A stretch of 64,000 bases of DNA from Leeuwenhoekiella polynyae. GTDB lineage: Bacteria; Bacteroidota; Bacteroidia; Flavobacteriales; Flavobacteriaceae. This document shows, piece by piece, positions 56,251 to 64,000 of the stretch; position 1 is the first letter of the stretch, and each line of letters opens with the position of its first letter. Made by a program: the position numbers and the translations under genes. Under the pieces are notes generated by a model, which worked only from the letters and a program-made list of their open reading frames with translations, did no database searches and was not told the DNA's origin. Where the stretch lies: positions 62,001-126,000 of the forward strand of contig NZ_QOVK01000003.1 in NCBI RefSeq assembly GCF_004104075.1, read 5' to 3'.

Positions 56251-57510
56251 TCATTTTAAAATGATCACTTCAGGTAGAAGAGAAACAGATCCATTCCATT
56301 TTTTCTTAAAGTATTCACCTCTCCGAACATTATCATCCACTATATTAAATGAAATAGCATTTTCCAGTTGGAAATAAATATTTCCTTTAAAATCATTTGC
56401 AAAAAAATCAACTATGTAAAACCCGTTATTTAAAATATACTTATCCAGAACTATAGTCGCATTATGAAAACCTTTTTTAAGTTTAAAAAAATCCTCATTT
56501 TTATGATAGGTATTTAGAGCTACAACTAAACCACCAGACTCGTCATAAAGACATAAACAGAAAGCAAGTTCTTGGTGCTCCTTTAATAATTGAAACTCTA
56601 TATTAAATTTTAAAATCTCCCCATTGTACAATTCTTGACTTTTAAGGCTATTGTTGAGAGCGATTTTAGCAATTTTTAACCATTTATAATTTGGCTTCTT
56701 GCTTGTTGACCTGTTATTCGGAATAGACAGATAACCTTCTACAACTTCGTGGATACTTCCTCGCAATTTAACCAGTCCATTTTCCAATAAAATCCCCCTA
56801 CTACACAAACTCCGTACACTCGCCATATTATGACTCACAAACAACACCGTCCGGCCTTCCCCTTGAGAGATATCCTGCATCTTACCAATTGCCTTTTTCT
56901 GAAACTCTGCATCACCTACAGCAAGTACTTCATCCACAACAAGAATCTCGGGTTCTAAATGCGCAGCAACCGCAAAGGCCAAACGTACGGTCATCCCGCT
57001 ACTGTAGCGTTTGGTGGGCGTATCGATATAGCGTTCACAACCGGAGAAGGCAATGATCTCGTCCAGCTTTCGGGTGATTTCCGCTTTTTGCATTCCAAGT
57101 ATAGCACCGTTTAAATAGATATTCTCACGCCCGGTCAATTCATGATGAAAACCGGTACCTACTTCAAGCAGCGAAGCGATACGTCCCCGGCTTTTAATCA
57201 CTCCGGTTGTAGGGGCTGTTACCCGTGACAGTATTTTTAACAAGGTAGATTTCCCCGCTCCATTCTTTCCTATAATTCCCAGAACTTCGCCTTGCTTTAC
57301 CTCAAAGTTGATATCGCGTAACGCCCAAACATAATCTTCTGTTGACTTCTGACTTCGATCATTAACGGCACCTACTTTTAAAAAAGGGTCTTCCATGCCA
57401 CGCAACTTTGCCCAATTACGCTTAAAATCATCTCGTAAGGTTCCTGACCCTACCGTACCAAGGCGATACTGTTTAGATATATTTTCGGCTTTAAGGATGA
57501 TGTCACTCAT
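56251..57510 (-). CDS. wzt: Polysaccharide ABC transporter ATPase with C-terminal glycan-binding domain (Wzt)
   Basis: A 419-residue protein. The ATPase domain (1-260) has Walker A GKNGAGKST (81-89), signature YSSGM (169-173), Walker B ILVVDEVLAVGD (189-200) and switch His in SHNMAS. Residues ~270-419 form a beta-sandwich like the Wzt C-terminal domain, which in O-antigen systems recognises the glycan to be exported. It works with the permease next to it. DNA for the second domain is far richer in AT than that for the ATPase (about 28% against 47% GC by hand count), so the two halves probably have different origins. Confidence 0.93.
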   Translation of the reverse strand: MSDIILKAENISKQYRLGTVGSGTLRDDFKRNWAKLRGMEDPFLKVGAVNDRSQKSTEDYVWALRDINFEVKQGEVLGIIGKNGAGKSTLLKILSRVTAPTTGVIKSRGRIASLLEVGTGFHHELTGRENIYLNGAILGMQKAEITRKLDEIIAFSGCERYIDTPTKRYSSGMTVRLAFAVAAHLEPEILVVDEVLAVGDAEFQKKAIGKMQDISQGEGRTVLFVSHNMASVRSLCSRGILLENGLVKLRGSIHEVVEGYLSIPNNRSTSKKPNYKWLKIAKIALNNSLKSQELYNGEILKFNIEFQLLKEHQELAFCLCLYDESGGLVVALNTYHKNEDFFKLKKGFHNATIVLDKYILNNGFYIVDFFANDFKGNIYFQLENAISFNIVDDNVRRGEYFKKKWNGSVSLLPEVIILK

Positions 57511-58373
57511 TAAATAGTATCTATAAAATTCCTACCGGTACGGTTAAAAACGATCAACCCGATAAAGAATATCGCCAGACTAAGCAGTCCACAGTAGCCT
57601 AAAAGTCCCCAATTGAAGATGCCTTCCTGTAGGGTCATATACCGAAAAGCTTCTATTAAAATCGCAATGGGATTCAATTCGATCAACCAGGCATATTCTA
57701 AAAGCGTTTTACTGTTCTGCACTTCCGAAATGGGATACATCACTGCCGAAACATACATCAAAAGCGTAGTCGCAAAACCAATCAAAATCCGGAAATCACG
57801 GTATTTAGTAGTCAACGAACTGATCAACATACCTAAACCTAAACCCAAAATTGCCAAGACCCCCAGAACTACCGGAAATAACCACAATGTGATATCGGGT
57901 TGTAGTGCGTAGCCCTTCAACACAAAATACCCATAAAAACAAGCAAAGATCAACAACTGAATACTCAGTTTAAAAAGCGCAGAAATAGCCTGTGAAATTG
58001 GTGTGATTATACGAGGAAAATATACTTTAGCAAACAAACCGGCATTACTGGCAAAGGTATTGGAGGTGTTATTTAAACATTGTGCAAAATAACTCCACAT
58101 GGTGATCCCAGCTAAATTGAACAAAAAGGGAGGTGCGCCTCCGGTATTGATACTTGCGATATTGTTAAAAACCAACGTGAAAATTATACCGGTAAATAAG
58201 GGTTGTATTAAATACCATAGTGGACCTAATATGGTTTGTTTATATGCAGAAATAATATCACGGCGAACAAAAAGCATCAGCAAATCTTTATACCTCCAGA
58301 TCTCCTTAAAATCAATGGCAAGCAGAGGTTGCTTCGCATTGATTTCATATAGCCAATCTTCTTGCTCTTCCAT
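57510..58373 (-). CDS. wzm: Polysaccharide ABC transporter permease (Wzm)
   Basis: A 287-residue ABC-2 permease with six hydrophobic helices. It has the start motif of the family, with DLLMLFVRRDIISAYKQTIL before the first helix, and PLWYLIQPLFTGIIFTLVF. PITEVQNS-like PISEVQNSKTLLEYAWLIEL and LNPIAILIEAFRYM lie between the last helices. It would move the lipid-linked glycan across the inner membrane, powered by Wzt. It overlaps wzc and wzt by one base each (TAATG), indicating tight translational coupling. Confidence 0.93.
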   Translation of the reverse strand: MEEQEDWLYEINAKQPLLAIDFKEIWRYKDLLMLFVRRDIISAYKQTILGPLWYLIQPLFTGIIFTLVFNNIASINTGGAPPFLFNLAGITMWSYFAQCLNNTSNTFASNAGLFAKVYFPRIITPISQAISALFKLSIQLLIFACFYGYFVLKGYALQPDITLWLFPVVLGVLAILGLGLGMLISSLTTKYRDFRILIGFATTLLMYVSAVMYPISEVQNSKTLLEYAWLIELNPIAILIEAFRYMTLQEGIFNWGLLGYCGLLSLAIFFIGLIVFNRTGRNFIDTI

Positions 58374-60856
58374 TAATTATCTAATTGGTCGCCAAACCAG
58401 TTTTTAAATTTTATGATTTTACGATAGCCACGATTGAGTAGGCCTCCAGGTCTTGGTTGACGATAAGCCTCCCCATATTTACCATAAGCATAACCGTACT
58501 CATACCCATAACCGTAACCGTAGCCGAGCTTGCTTTTTGCACTAAAATAGTTCAGCACAAAGCTGATGTTTTGAACTTCCTTTTTCTTATACTTATCATT
58601 AATCAATCGCAGCATGCCTTTTTTGGTATAATGCTGGCGGATTACATATAAAGTTGCATCTACATAATCATCCAACTCCAAAGCATCGGAAACTAAACCA
58701 ACCGGTGGTGTATCTAAGATGATGTAATCGTACTTTTTCTTCAACTCTTCCATGAAAACATCCATCTGATCACTCATCAGGAGTTCTGAAGGGTTAGGAG
58801 GAACAGCCCCGGCAAGAATCACGTCTAAATGTGGAATTTTAGTTTGTTGCGTAATTTCATCTAATGAACATTCACCGATTAAATAATTCACCACTCCGGC
58901 ATCGTTAGGCAAATTAAAGTCTCCAAATATTTTAGGCTTCCGTAAATCAAGACCCACCAAAACGGTCTTGCGTTCGCTTAATGCAAACACACTGGCCAGG
59001 TTGATACTGCAAAACGTTTTTCCCTCTCCACTTACTGAAGAAGTGATTCGCACCGTTTTCGCGCCTTCAATATTTTGCTTTCTGTAAATAAACTGCAAAC
59101 TGGATCTCAAACCCCGGAAAGACTCAGCGATTGCAGATCTTGGGTCTTCTATTACTAATAAATTACTTTTTGAAGTACTTTTCCCAATCGCCCCAAGCAC
59201 AGGAATTGTTGAAAGTCTCTTAATTTCATTTGGATTTCCAATCTTCGTATCAAAAAAGAAAATTAAAAAAACAATAACTAGGGGCACAACCGTACCACCT
59301 ACAACAGCCACAACATAACTCACTTCGGTATTAGGCCCTATCGCTCCGCCTCCGGTGTCCTTTGCTTCATCGATGATCACGATATCAGAAACATTTGCTG
59401 CTTTCACAATACCAGCCTGACTGCGCTTATCTAAAAAGACTCCATATGCCCCTTCTGTAAGATTGTATCTTCGTTGTATGCCAAATAACTGCTGTTGCTC
59501 TTGAGGAAGCTTGCGCATTTGTCCTTCTGTTGCAGCAATTTCGTTACGCACTTCCTGCAATTGACCGCGTAAAATTTGCTGGCTGGAAGCCATATTTTCA
59601 AAAAGCACGGCCTTAATCGCATTGATCCGGCGATCTAGATCTTTAAATGCAGGATTATTTGGTTTTGCAGTATATGCAAGACGGCGACGCTCTTCTGCCA
59701 ACTCAATAATGCTTGAAACACTACTCGTCACGCTTCCTTCTCCTATACCGGTGATGGATGGAGCGGGAATATCTGTTCCGTAATCTTCTCGAGAACGTAA
59801 ATACGTTTCTAAATCCTGATAATAGTTTAAACGCTGTTCGAGGTTTTGCTTTTGTGCATCCAATTCGGTCACTTTAGCGATTAAACTTTCCTCACTACTG
59901 CCAATTCCTATACTGCTGTTCTGATCCCGAAATTTATCGAGCTCTTCCTGCACATTTTTCATCTCAACAGATTTCACTGCGAGACTACTATCTATGAATT
60001 GTATGGTCTTGGTGGCAAAAAGATTTTTACGTTCTAATTGGGTTTCAGCCAAAATACGCACTGAAGCATTTAAATAATCTACCAAACGGGCTTTATTACT
60101 TCCGGTGAGGCTTAAGCTAAGTATACTAGAACCTGATGGGGTCTGATCAATACCAACCCCTTGATACCTCCCTACAACCTCGTTAAAAGAATTGAATTTT
60201 ATAAAATATTCTTTTCCAGGTTGTGCTGGAACTCCAGAGGGATTCAATTTAAAATTAAAATAGGGCAAATTTACAGGATCTCCTAATGCATATTCCTTTT
60301 CAAAAGATGCTGCTGGCAACGGAATGGGCAGTTGCTCTTTGGTTGTATAGTTCTGAGCAGATCCTGATCCACCTTTAAAATCTATATGCAACGTGTAATG
60401 GGTATCATCGGTAAAAACAACTGTGATCATTTTTCCCAACAACTGAGATCGCTCGGTATTTACATCGACCACAAACGGAGTTTGACCATAAATATCTTCA
60501 AGATGATATGCTCCTTGCTGCAAATAATCTACATAATATTGTAATTCTTCTACAACGCGTTCATTATGACTGCGAGAGCGTAATAAAATGATTGCAGTTT
60601 GCACTTTATCAGTAGTACCGCCCCAATTAAACGTAAGACTGGTATTTGATGTAAAAAACGGGTTCTGATCATCTTTTACGGTGATCATAGTATTCATTCG
60701 ATAGACCGTTTGCCGCCTTACATTTTTATAATGAGCAATATAATAAGCAACTCCAATACAGATTAAAAATAGCGGCCACCAACTGATGATCTTCAGCAGG
60801 AAACCTCTAAAATCGAAAAAATTCTGCAGATCTTTTATTTCAAACTCATCTTCCAT
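58373..60856 (-). CDS. wzc: Polysaccharide co-polymerase / tyrosine autokinase (Wzc-like)
   Basis: An 827-residue inner-membrane protein that controls chain length and export with Wza. It has a first membrane helix at about 21-42, a long periplasmic region with coiled coils (about 275-475), and a second helix near 510-530. The cytoplasmic BY-kinase domain follows: Walker A SGEGKTFCSINLA, Walker A' VLVGLDLRKPK and Walker B DYIILDTPPVG (about 711-720). The tail, about 779-798, is a tyrosine/glycine-rich repeat with nine tyrosines, the usual autophosphorylation cluster. It follows wza with no gap. Length is normal for the family. Confidence 0.95.
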   Translation of the reverse strand: MEDEFEIKDLQNFFDFRGFLLKIISWWPLFLICIGVAYYIAHYKNVRRQTVYRMNTMITVKDDQNPFFTSNTSLTFNWGGTTDKVQTAIILLRSRSHNERVVEELQYYVDYLQQGAYHLEDIYGQTPFVVDVNTERSQLLGKMITVVFTDDTHYTLHIDFKGGSGSAQNYTTKEQLPIPLPAASFEKEYALGDPVNLPYFNFKLNPSGVPAQPGKEYFIKFNSFNEVVGRYQGVGIDQTPSGSSILSLSLTGSNKARLVDYLNASVRILAETQLERKNLFATKTIQFIDSSLAVKSVEMKNVQEELDKFRDQNSSIGIGSSEESLIAKVTELDAQKQNLEQRLNYYQDLETYLRSREDYGTDIPAPSITGIGEGSVTSSVSSIIELAEERRRLAYTAKPNNPAFKDLDRRINAIKAVLFENMASSQQILRGQLQEVRNEIAATEGQMRKLPQEQQQLFGIQRRYNLTEGAYGVFLDKRSQAGIVKAANVSDIVIIDEAKDTGGGAIGPNTEVSYVVAVVGGTVVPLVIVFLIFFFDTKIGNPNEIKRLSTIPVLGAIGKSTSKSNLLVIEDPRSAIAESFRGLRSSLQFIYRKQNIEGAKTVRITSSVSGEGKTFCSINLASVFALSERKTVLVGLDLRKPKIFGDFNLPNDAGVVNYLIGECSLDEITQQTKIPHLDVILAGAVPPNPSELLMSDQMDVFMEELKKKYDYIILDTPPVGLVSDALELDDYVDATLYVIRQHYTKKGMLRLINDKYKKKEVQNISFVLNYFSAKSKLGYGYGYGYEYGYAYGKYGEAYRQPRPGGLLNRGYRKIIKFKNWFGDQLDN

Positions 60857-61747
60857 CTAAAGTCGCGCGAATAATAAAATTGTTGTGGTTGCAAGAGTTA
60901 ATATAGAAACCACAGTAGTTAAGGATTGTAAACCGGTCGTACCTAAACCTAATGATTTCTGTGGAAGCGGATTCACTAGGATCACATCATTGGGCTGAAT
61001 ATAATAATACGGGGAATTCAACGCTTCTATTTGGGTGAGATCTATATGATGAATTTTCTTTCCGCCGGGATATTGACGAATGATCAACACGTCCGTACGG
61101 TCCCCATATTCTGTAATATCACCACTATTTACTATGGCATCAAATAGTGAAAGCTGTTCTACCAGTTCTACTTTAACACCGGGTCCTCCTACCTCTCCAC
61201 CTATTGTGTATTTAATTCCTGCAAGTTTAACGGTAACAAATATGTTTGCTTCTTCAGTGAAATAATCGTCTAATAATCTCTTTTCGATTAGGGCTCTTAT
61301 CTCTTCCGTTGTATATCCTAATACGTGAATTTCTCCTAAGGTTGGCAAGCGTATAGCTCCGTGGCGGTCAACTGCAAAACCATCATAATAATAGCCTTCT
61401 CCCAAACTATTCCCTTCCGCTTCTGCCGTTTGTGGATTGAATAAAGCAACCAATTCCTGATCAAGAGCTTTAACCCGTATACTCAACACATCATTAGTTT
61501 GTACACGATATGGTGGCTGCTGCAAATTGACCTGAATTAAACTGTCTTGTGCGGACTGGGACTCTTGTAGATACGTAAGTTTTTTGGTTGAAATGCACGA
61601 ACTCAAGGTAGACAGGAAGACTAGAATCGATAATCTGAGTACGACCGTAGCATGCAATAGCCTGAAAAAGACTTGAAAAAAGGAATAGCTCCGCTGACTT
61701 ATGTCCCATAATGAAGGGAAAAGCAGCTTATTTGTAGGAATTTTCAT
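60857..61747 (-). CDS. wza: Polysaccharide export outer-membrane lipoprotein (Wza-like)
   Basis: A 296-residue protein from this start. The N-terminal ~50 residues end in SILVFLSTLSSC, a lipobox-like cleavage site. The Poly_export domain follows (PYRVQTNDVLSIRV to TLGEIHVLGYTTEEIRALI), then an SLBB domain (YTIGGEVGGPGVKVELVEQL). A hydrophobic C-terminal helix (TTVVSILTLATTTILLF) lets it cross the outer membrane. The frame opens at 61765, but the TATATTTG box at 61772-61779 would make that ATG leaderless, so 61747 is preferred. Even this leaves a long stretch before the hydrophobic core, so an internal TTG start is possible. Confidence 0.9.
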   Translation of the reverse strand: MKIPTNKLLFPSLWDISQRSYSFFQVFFRLLHATVVLRLSILVFLSTLSSCISTKKLTYLQESQSAQDSLIQVNLQQPPYRVQTNDVLSIRVKALDQELVALFNPQTAEAEGNSLGEGYYYDGFAVDRHGAIRLPTLGEIHVLGYTTEEIRALIEKRLLDDYFTEEANIFVTVKLAGIKYTIGGEVGGPGVKVELVEQLSLFDAIVNSGDITEYGDRTDVLIIRQYPGGKKIHHIDLTQIEALNSPYYYIQPNDVILVNPLPQKSLGLGTTGLQSLTTVVSILTLATTTILLFARL

Positions 61748-61771
61748 ATCAAGTTGGGGTTGCAACTACGA

Positions 61772-61779
61772 CAAATATA
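61772..61779 (-). promoter_or_regulatory. Candidate -7 box for the polysaccharide operon
   Basis: The minus strand reads TATATTTG, matching TAnnTTTG, 25 bp before the wza ATG at 61747. A TTTC sits 19 bp further upstream as a weak -33. It would be the sole visible promoter for the 34.5-kb locus, just after the recQ terminator. Confidence 0.4.
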
Positions 61780-61807
61780 TCGTTTAACAATTAATTATGA
61801 AATAGAA

Positions 61808-61839
61808 AAGAGGCTAAACTTCAACGAAGTTAACCTCTT
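61808..61839 (-). terminator. Rho-independent terminator of recQ
   Basis: The inverted repeat AAGAGG...AACTTC / GAAGTT...CCTCTT, with one small internal mismatch, is followed on the minus strand by TTTTCTATTT. It lies 34 bp past the recQ stop and separates it from the polysaccharide locus. Confidence 0.85.
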
Positions 61840-61872
61840 CAGTAAATTATTTTAATCAGAAATTGCAAACAG

Positions 61873-64000
61873 CTAGTTGGCTACTTCGCTGATAAATTTT
61901 ATTCTATACAAACGCAATTCATCTTCGTCATAATCCCCGTCAAATTCATCAAGTGCCGCTTCTATTTTATCGGACTCAGCTTCAAGGAAATACTCATGAA
62001 GTTCTTCCTGTTGATCTTCGTCAAGAATATCTTCTATCCAGTAGTTTATATTCAATTTGGTGCCACTGTAAACAATAGCCTCCATCTCCTTTACAAAATC
62101 AGGCATTTCCAAACCTTTAGCTGATGCAATATCGTCTAACGGCAACTTTCGGTCAACATTCTGAATAATATACAACTTCAAGCCACTATTAGACCCCGTA
62201 GATTTTACAACAAGGTCGTCTGGCTTGAGAATATCATTTTCCTCAACATAGGCTGTTATTAGTTCTATAAACTCGCGTCCATACTTCTTGGCCTTACCTT
62301 CACCCACGCCAAATACATTTGCCATTTCTTCAATGGAAGTAGGATATTTTATCGCCATATCCTCTAAAGAAGGATCCTGAAAAACAATATAAGGCGGTAC
62401 CCCTTTACGCTTACCTACCTTTTTACGTAGATCTTTTAGCATGGCTACCAACTTAGGGTCTGTACCTCCTCCGGGTTTTACTATACGCTCTGCAGGCGCA
62501 TCGTTAGCCTCTTCAAAAGCATGATCTTCAGTCATCATAAAAGACTCAGGTTTAGAGACAAATTCTTTACCTTTTTTCGTCAATTTGATAACCCCATAAG
62601 TTTCTATATCTTTCTTCAAGTATCCTGCAACCAGAACCTGACGCAATAAAGCTTTCCAATAAGAAGGTTCTTTGCTTTTCCCTATTCCGAAATAAGAATC
62701 ACTATCGGTTTTATGTGAGGAAATAATCGCGTTAGATTTACCAACAAGTGTAAAAACCAATTCTTTTCCTTTATAGATCTCGCCGGTTTTTCCAACTACT
62801 TCAAGAAGCTTTACGACATCTTCTTGAGCTTCGTGTTTTTTCTTAGGATTACGTACATTATCATCAAGGTCTCCACCTTCACCGGTCTCGTTATCAAACT
62901 CCTCCCCAAAATAATGCAAAATAAATTTCCGCCTCGACATTGAGGTTTCTGCATAAGCTACAACCTCTTGTAAGAGTGCGTGACCAATTTCTTGCTCGGC
63001 GACCGGTTTACCGCTCATAAATTTTTCGAGCTTCTCAATATCTTTATAAGAATAATAAGCAAGACAATGCCCTTCTCCGCCGTCTCTTCCGGCACGACCG
63101 GTTTCCTGGTAATAACTTTCTATACTCTTAGGGATATCGTGATGTATCACAAAGCGCACATCAGGTTTATCAATCCCCATTCCAAATGCAATGGTAGCCA
63201 CCACCACATCAACATCTTCCATCAAAAACATGTCTTGATGCTTTACGCGTGTTTTGGCATCAAGCCCTGCGTGATACGGTACAGCCGAAACCCCGTTAAC
63301 CTGTAAAACTTGAGCTAACTCTTCTACACGCTTTCTGCTCAAACAATAAATGATTCCGCTTTTACCCTGATTTTGCTTTACAAAACGAATGATATCCGCA
63401 TCAACATTCTTAGTCTTAGGACGTATCTCATAGTACAGGTTAGGCCGGTTAAATGATGCTTTAAAAGAATTAGCTTCTGAAGTCATCCCCAGATTCTTCA
63501 TAATATCTTCTTGCACCTTTGGGGTTGCGGTAGCTGTTACTGCGATGATAGGAATAGCATCTCCTATACGCTTTATGATTTGTCTCAGGTTGCGATATTC
63601 TGGTCTAAAATCGTGCCCCCATTCGCTAATGCAATGGGCTTCATCAATAGCAACAAAACTTATTTTTTGAGAGCGCAAAAACTCCACATGCTCCTCTTTG
63701 GTCAACGATTCCGGAGCTACATAAAGAAGCTTGGTTATTCCATTAGAAATATCTTCTTTAACCTGTTTTATCTCTCCCTTAGTAAGTGAAGAGTTGAGTA
63801 CATGGGCAATACCATTTTCTTTAGAGATACCCCGTAGCGCATCAACCTGGTTTTTCATCAAGGCTATCAAAGGACTAACTACGATTGCAGTGCCTTCTTG
63901 TATCAATGCGGGTAATTGGTAGCAAAGCGATTTACCACCACCGGTAGGCATTATCACAAAAGTATGTTTTCCCTCAACAATGCTTTTTATAACATCTTCC
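61873..64000 (-). CDS. recQ: ATP-dependent DNA helicase RecQ (5' end outside window)
   Basis: About 708 residues are visible; the frame is open to the right edge, and the sequence EDVIKSIVEGKHTFVIMPTG shows that the first ~20-30 residues lie outside. RecQ is a 3'-5' helicase in recombinational repair. It has Walker A MPTGGGKSLCYQLP, motif Ia VSPLIALMKNQV, DEAH in FVAIDEAHCISEWGHDFRP, motif VI YYQETGRAGRDG, then the RQC region and an HRDC domain (about residues 530-600 of the part seen). The zinc-binding cysteines usual in E. coli RecQ are not evident. An acidic C-terminal extension follows. Confidence 0.95.
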   Translation of the reverse strand, partial: EDVIKSIVEGKHTFVIMPTGGGKSLCYQLPALIQEGTAIVVSPLIALMKNQVDALRGISKENGIAHVLNSSLTKGEIKQVKEDISNGITKLLYVAPESLTKEEHVEFLRSQKISFVAIDEAHCISEWGHDFRPEYRNLRQIIKRIGDAIPIIAVTATATPKVQEDIMKNLGMTSEANSFKASFNRPNLYYEIRPKTKNVDADIIRFVKQNQGKSGIIYCLSRKRVEELAQVLQVNGVSAVPYHAGLDAKTRVKHQDMFLMEDVDVVVATIAFGMGIDKPDVRFVIHHDIPKSIESYYQETGRAGRDGGEGHCLAYYSYKDIEKLEKFMSGKPVAEQEIGHALLQEVVAYAETSMSRRKFILHYFGEEFDNETGEGGDLDDNVRNPKKKHEAQEDVVKLLEVVGKTGEIYKGKELVFTLVGKSNAIISSHKTDSDSYFGIGKSKEPSYWKALLRQVLVAGYLKKDIETYGVIKLTKKGKEFVSKPESFMMTEDHAFEEANDAPAERIVKPGGGTDPKLVAMLKDLRKKVGKRKGVPPYIVFQDPSLEDMAIKYPTSIEEMANVFGVGEGKAKKYGREFIELITAYVEENDILKPDDLVVKSTGSNSGLKLYIIQNVDRKLPLDDIASAKGLEMPDFVKEMEAIVYSGTKLNINYWIEDILDEDQQEELHEYFLEAESDKIEAALDEFDGDYDEDELRLYRIKFISEVAN

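Larger units (their letters stand above)
27255..61747 (-). other. Surface polysaccharide biosynthesis and export locus (~34.5 kb)
   Basis: All 32 genes here run on the minus strand and most overlap or are nearly contiguous; the largest gaps are about 82, 66 and 55 bp. In transcription order there are four export genes, a long run of glycosyltransferases, a methyltransferase with neuA, a GT2, neuB, a fucosyltransferase-like gene, neuC, more glycosyltransferases, a Wzy/WaaL-like protein, one GT4, and the initiating sugar-phosphate transferase. No internal terminator was found. Base composition is mosaic: the export genes and much of 31-42.5 kb are richer in GC than 42.5-56.7 kb. Confidence 0.9.

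Noticed and set aside
27255-61747. Search for insertion sequences, integrases or flanking direct repeats that would mark the locus as a mobile island
   Set aside because: No transposase, integrase, tRNA or clear repeat was found at the ends or inside, so the mosaic composition is better explained by homologous recombination between strains.

Overview
The window looks like chromosomal DNA of a marine-type member of the Flavobacteriaceae (Bacteroidota); I cannot name the genus. The evidence is: repeated TAnnTTTG-type -7 promoter boxes a short way upstream of start codons; AT-rich intergenic DNA with few Shine-Dalgarno sequences; a DnaJ with a shortened zinc region; a YceI-type lipoprotein; a GH3-family adenylating enzyme; and many close homologues of typical flavobacterial housekeeping proteins.

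Positions 1-27,239 are mostly ordinary core genome. They hold the end of a GH13 alpha-glucosidase, a DUF421 membrane protein, an SDR oxidoreductase, a small lipoprotein, a nitronate monooxygenase-like enzyme with mnmA, then yidC and pyrG. Next come a MATE pump / pentapeptide-repeat / DUF3820 operon, a small HELGH metalloprotease-like protein, a GH3-like enzyme, a secreted M28 peptidase and a PPK2 polyphosphate kinase. A minus-strand operon follows (ABC ATPase, ABC permease, MscS channel, outer-membrane barrel, sigma-54 regulator without a DNA-binding domain). The stretch ends with grpE-dnaJ, a YceI lipoprotein, a TIGR01777 epimerase-like protein and lnt.

Positions 27,255-61,747 are one unbroken minus-strand surface-polysaccharide locus of about 34.5 kb. 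No gap between genes exceeds about 82 bp. In transcription order it starts with export genes (Wza-like lipoprotein, Wzc-like tyrosine autokinase, Wzm permease, Wzt ATPase). A very long series of glycosyltransferases follows (22 by my count), with a methyltransferase and the sialic-acid trio neuA, neuB and neuC among them. It ends with a Wzy/WaaL-like membrane protein, a last GT4 enzyme and a WcaJ/WbaP-type initiating phosphoglycosyltransferase. Together these could start a glycan on a lipid carrier, extend it with many sugars including a nonulosonic acid, and export it through an ABC transporter plus Wza/Wzc. recQ, running off the right edge, flanks the locus.

The most unusual points are the number of glycosyltransferases, a base-composition break inside wzt that falls at its domain boundary, and a neuA whose conserved N-terminus lies upstream of its first ATG, in frame with the preceding methyltransferase gene. 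I saw no tRNA, rRNA, CRISPR array, insertion sequence or phage genes, and no clearly new type of system.
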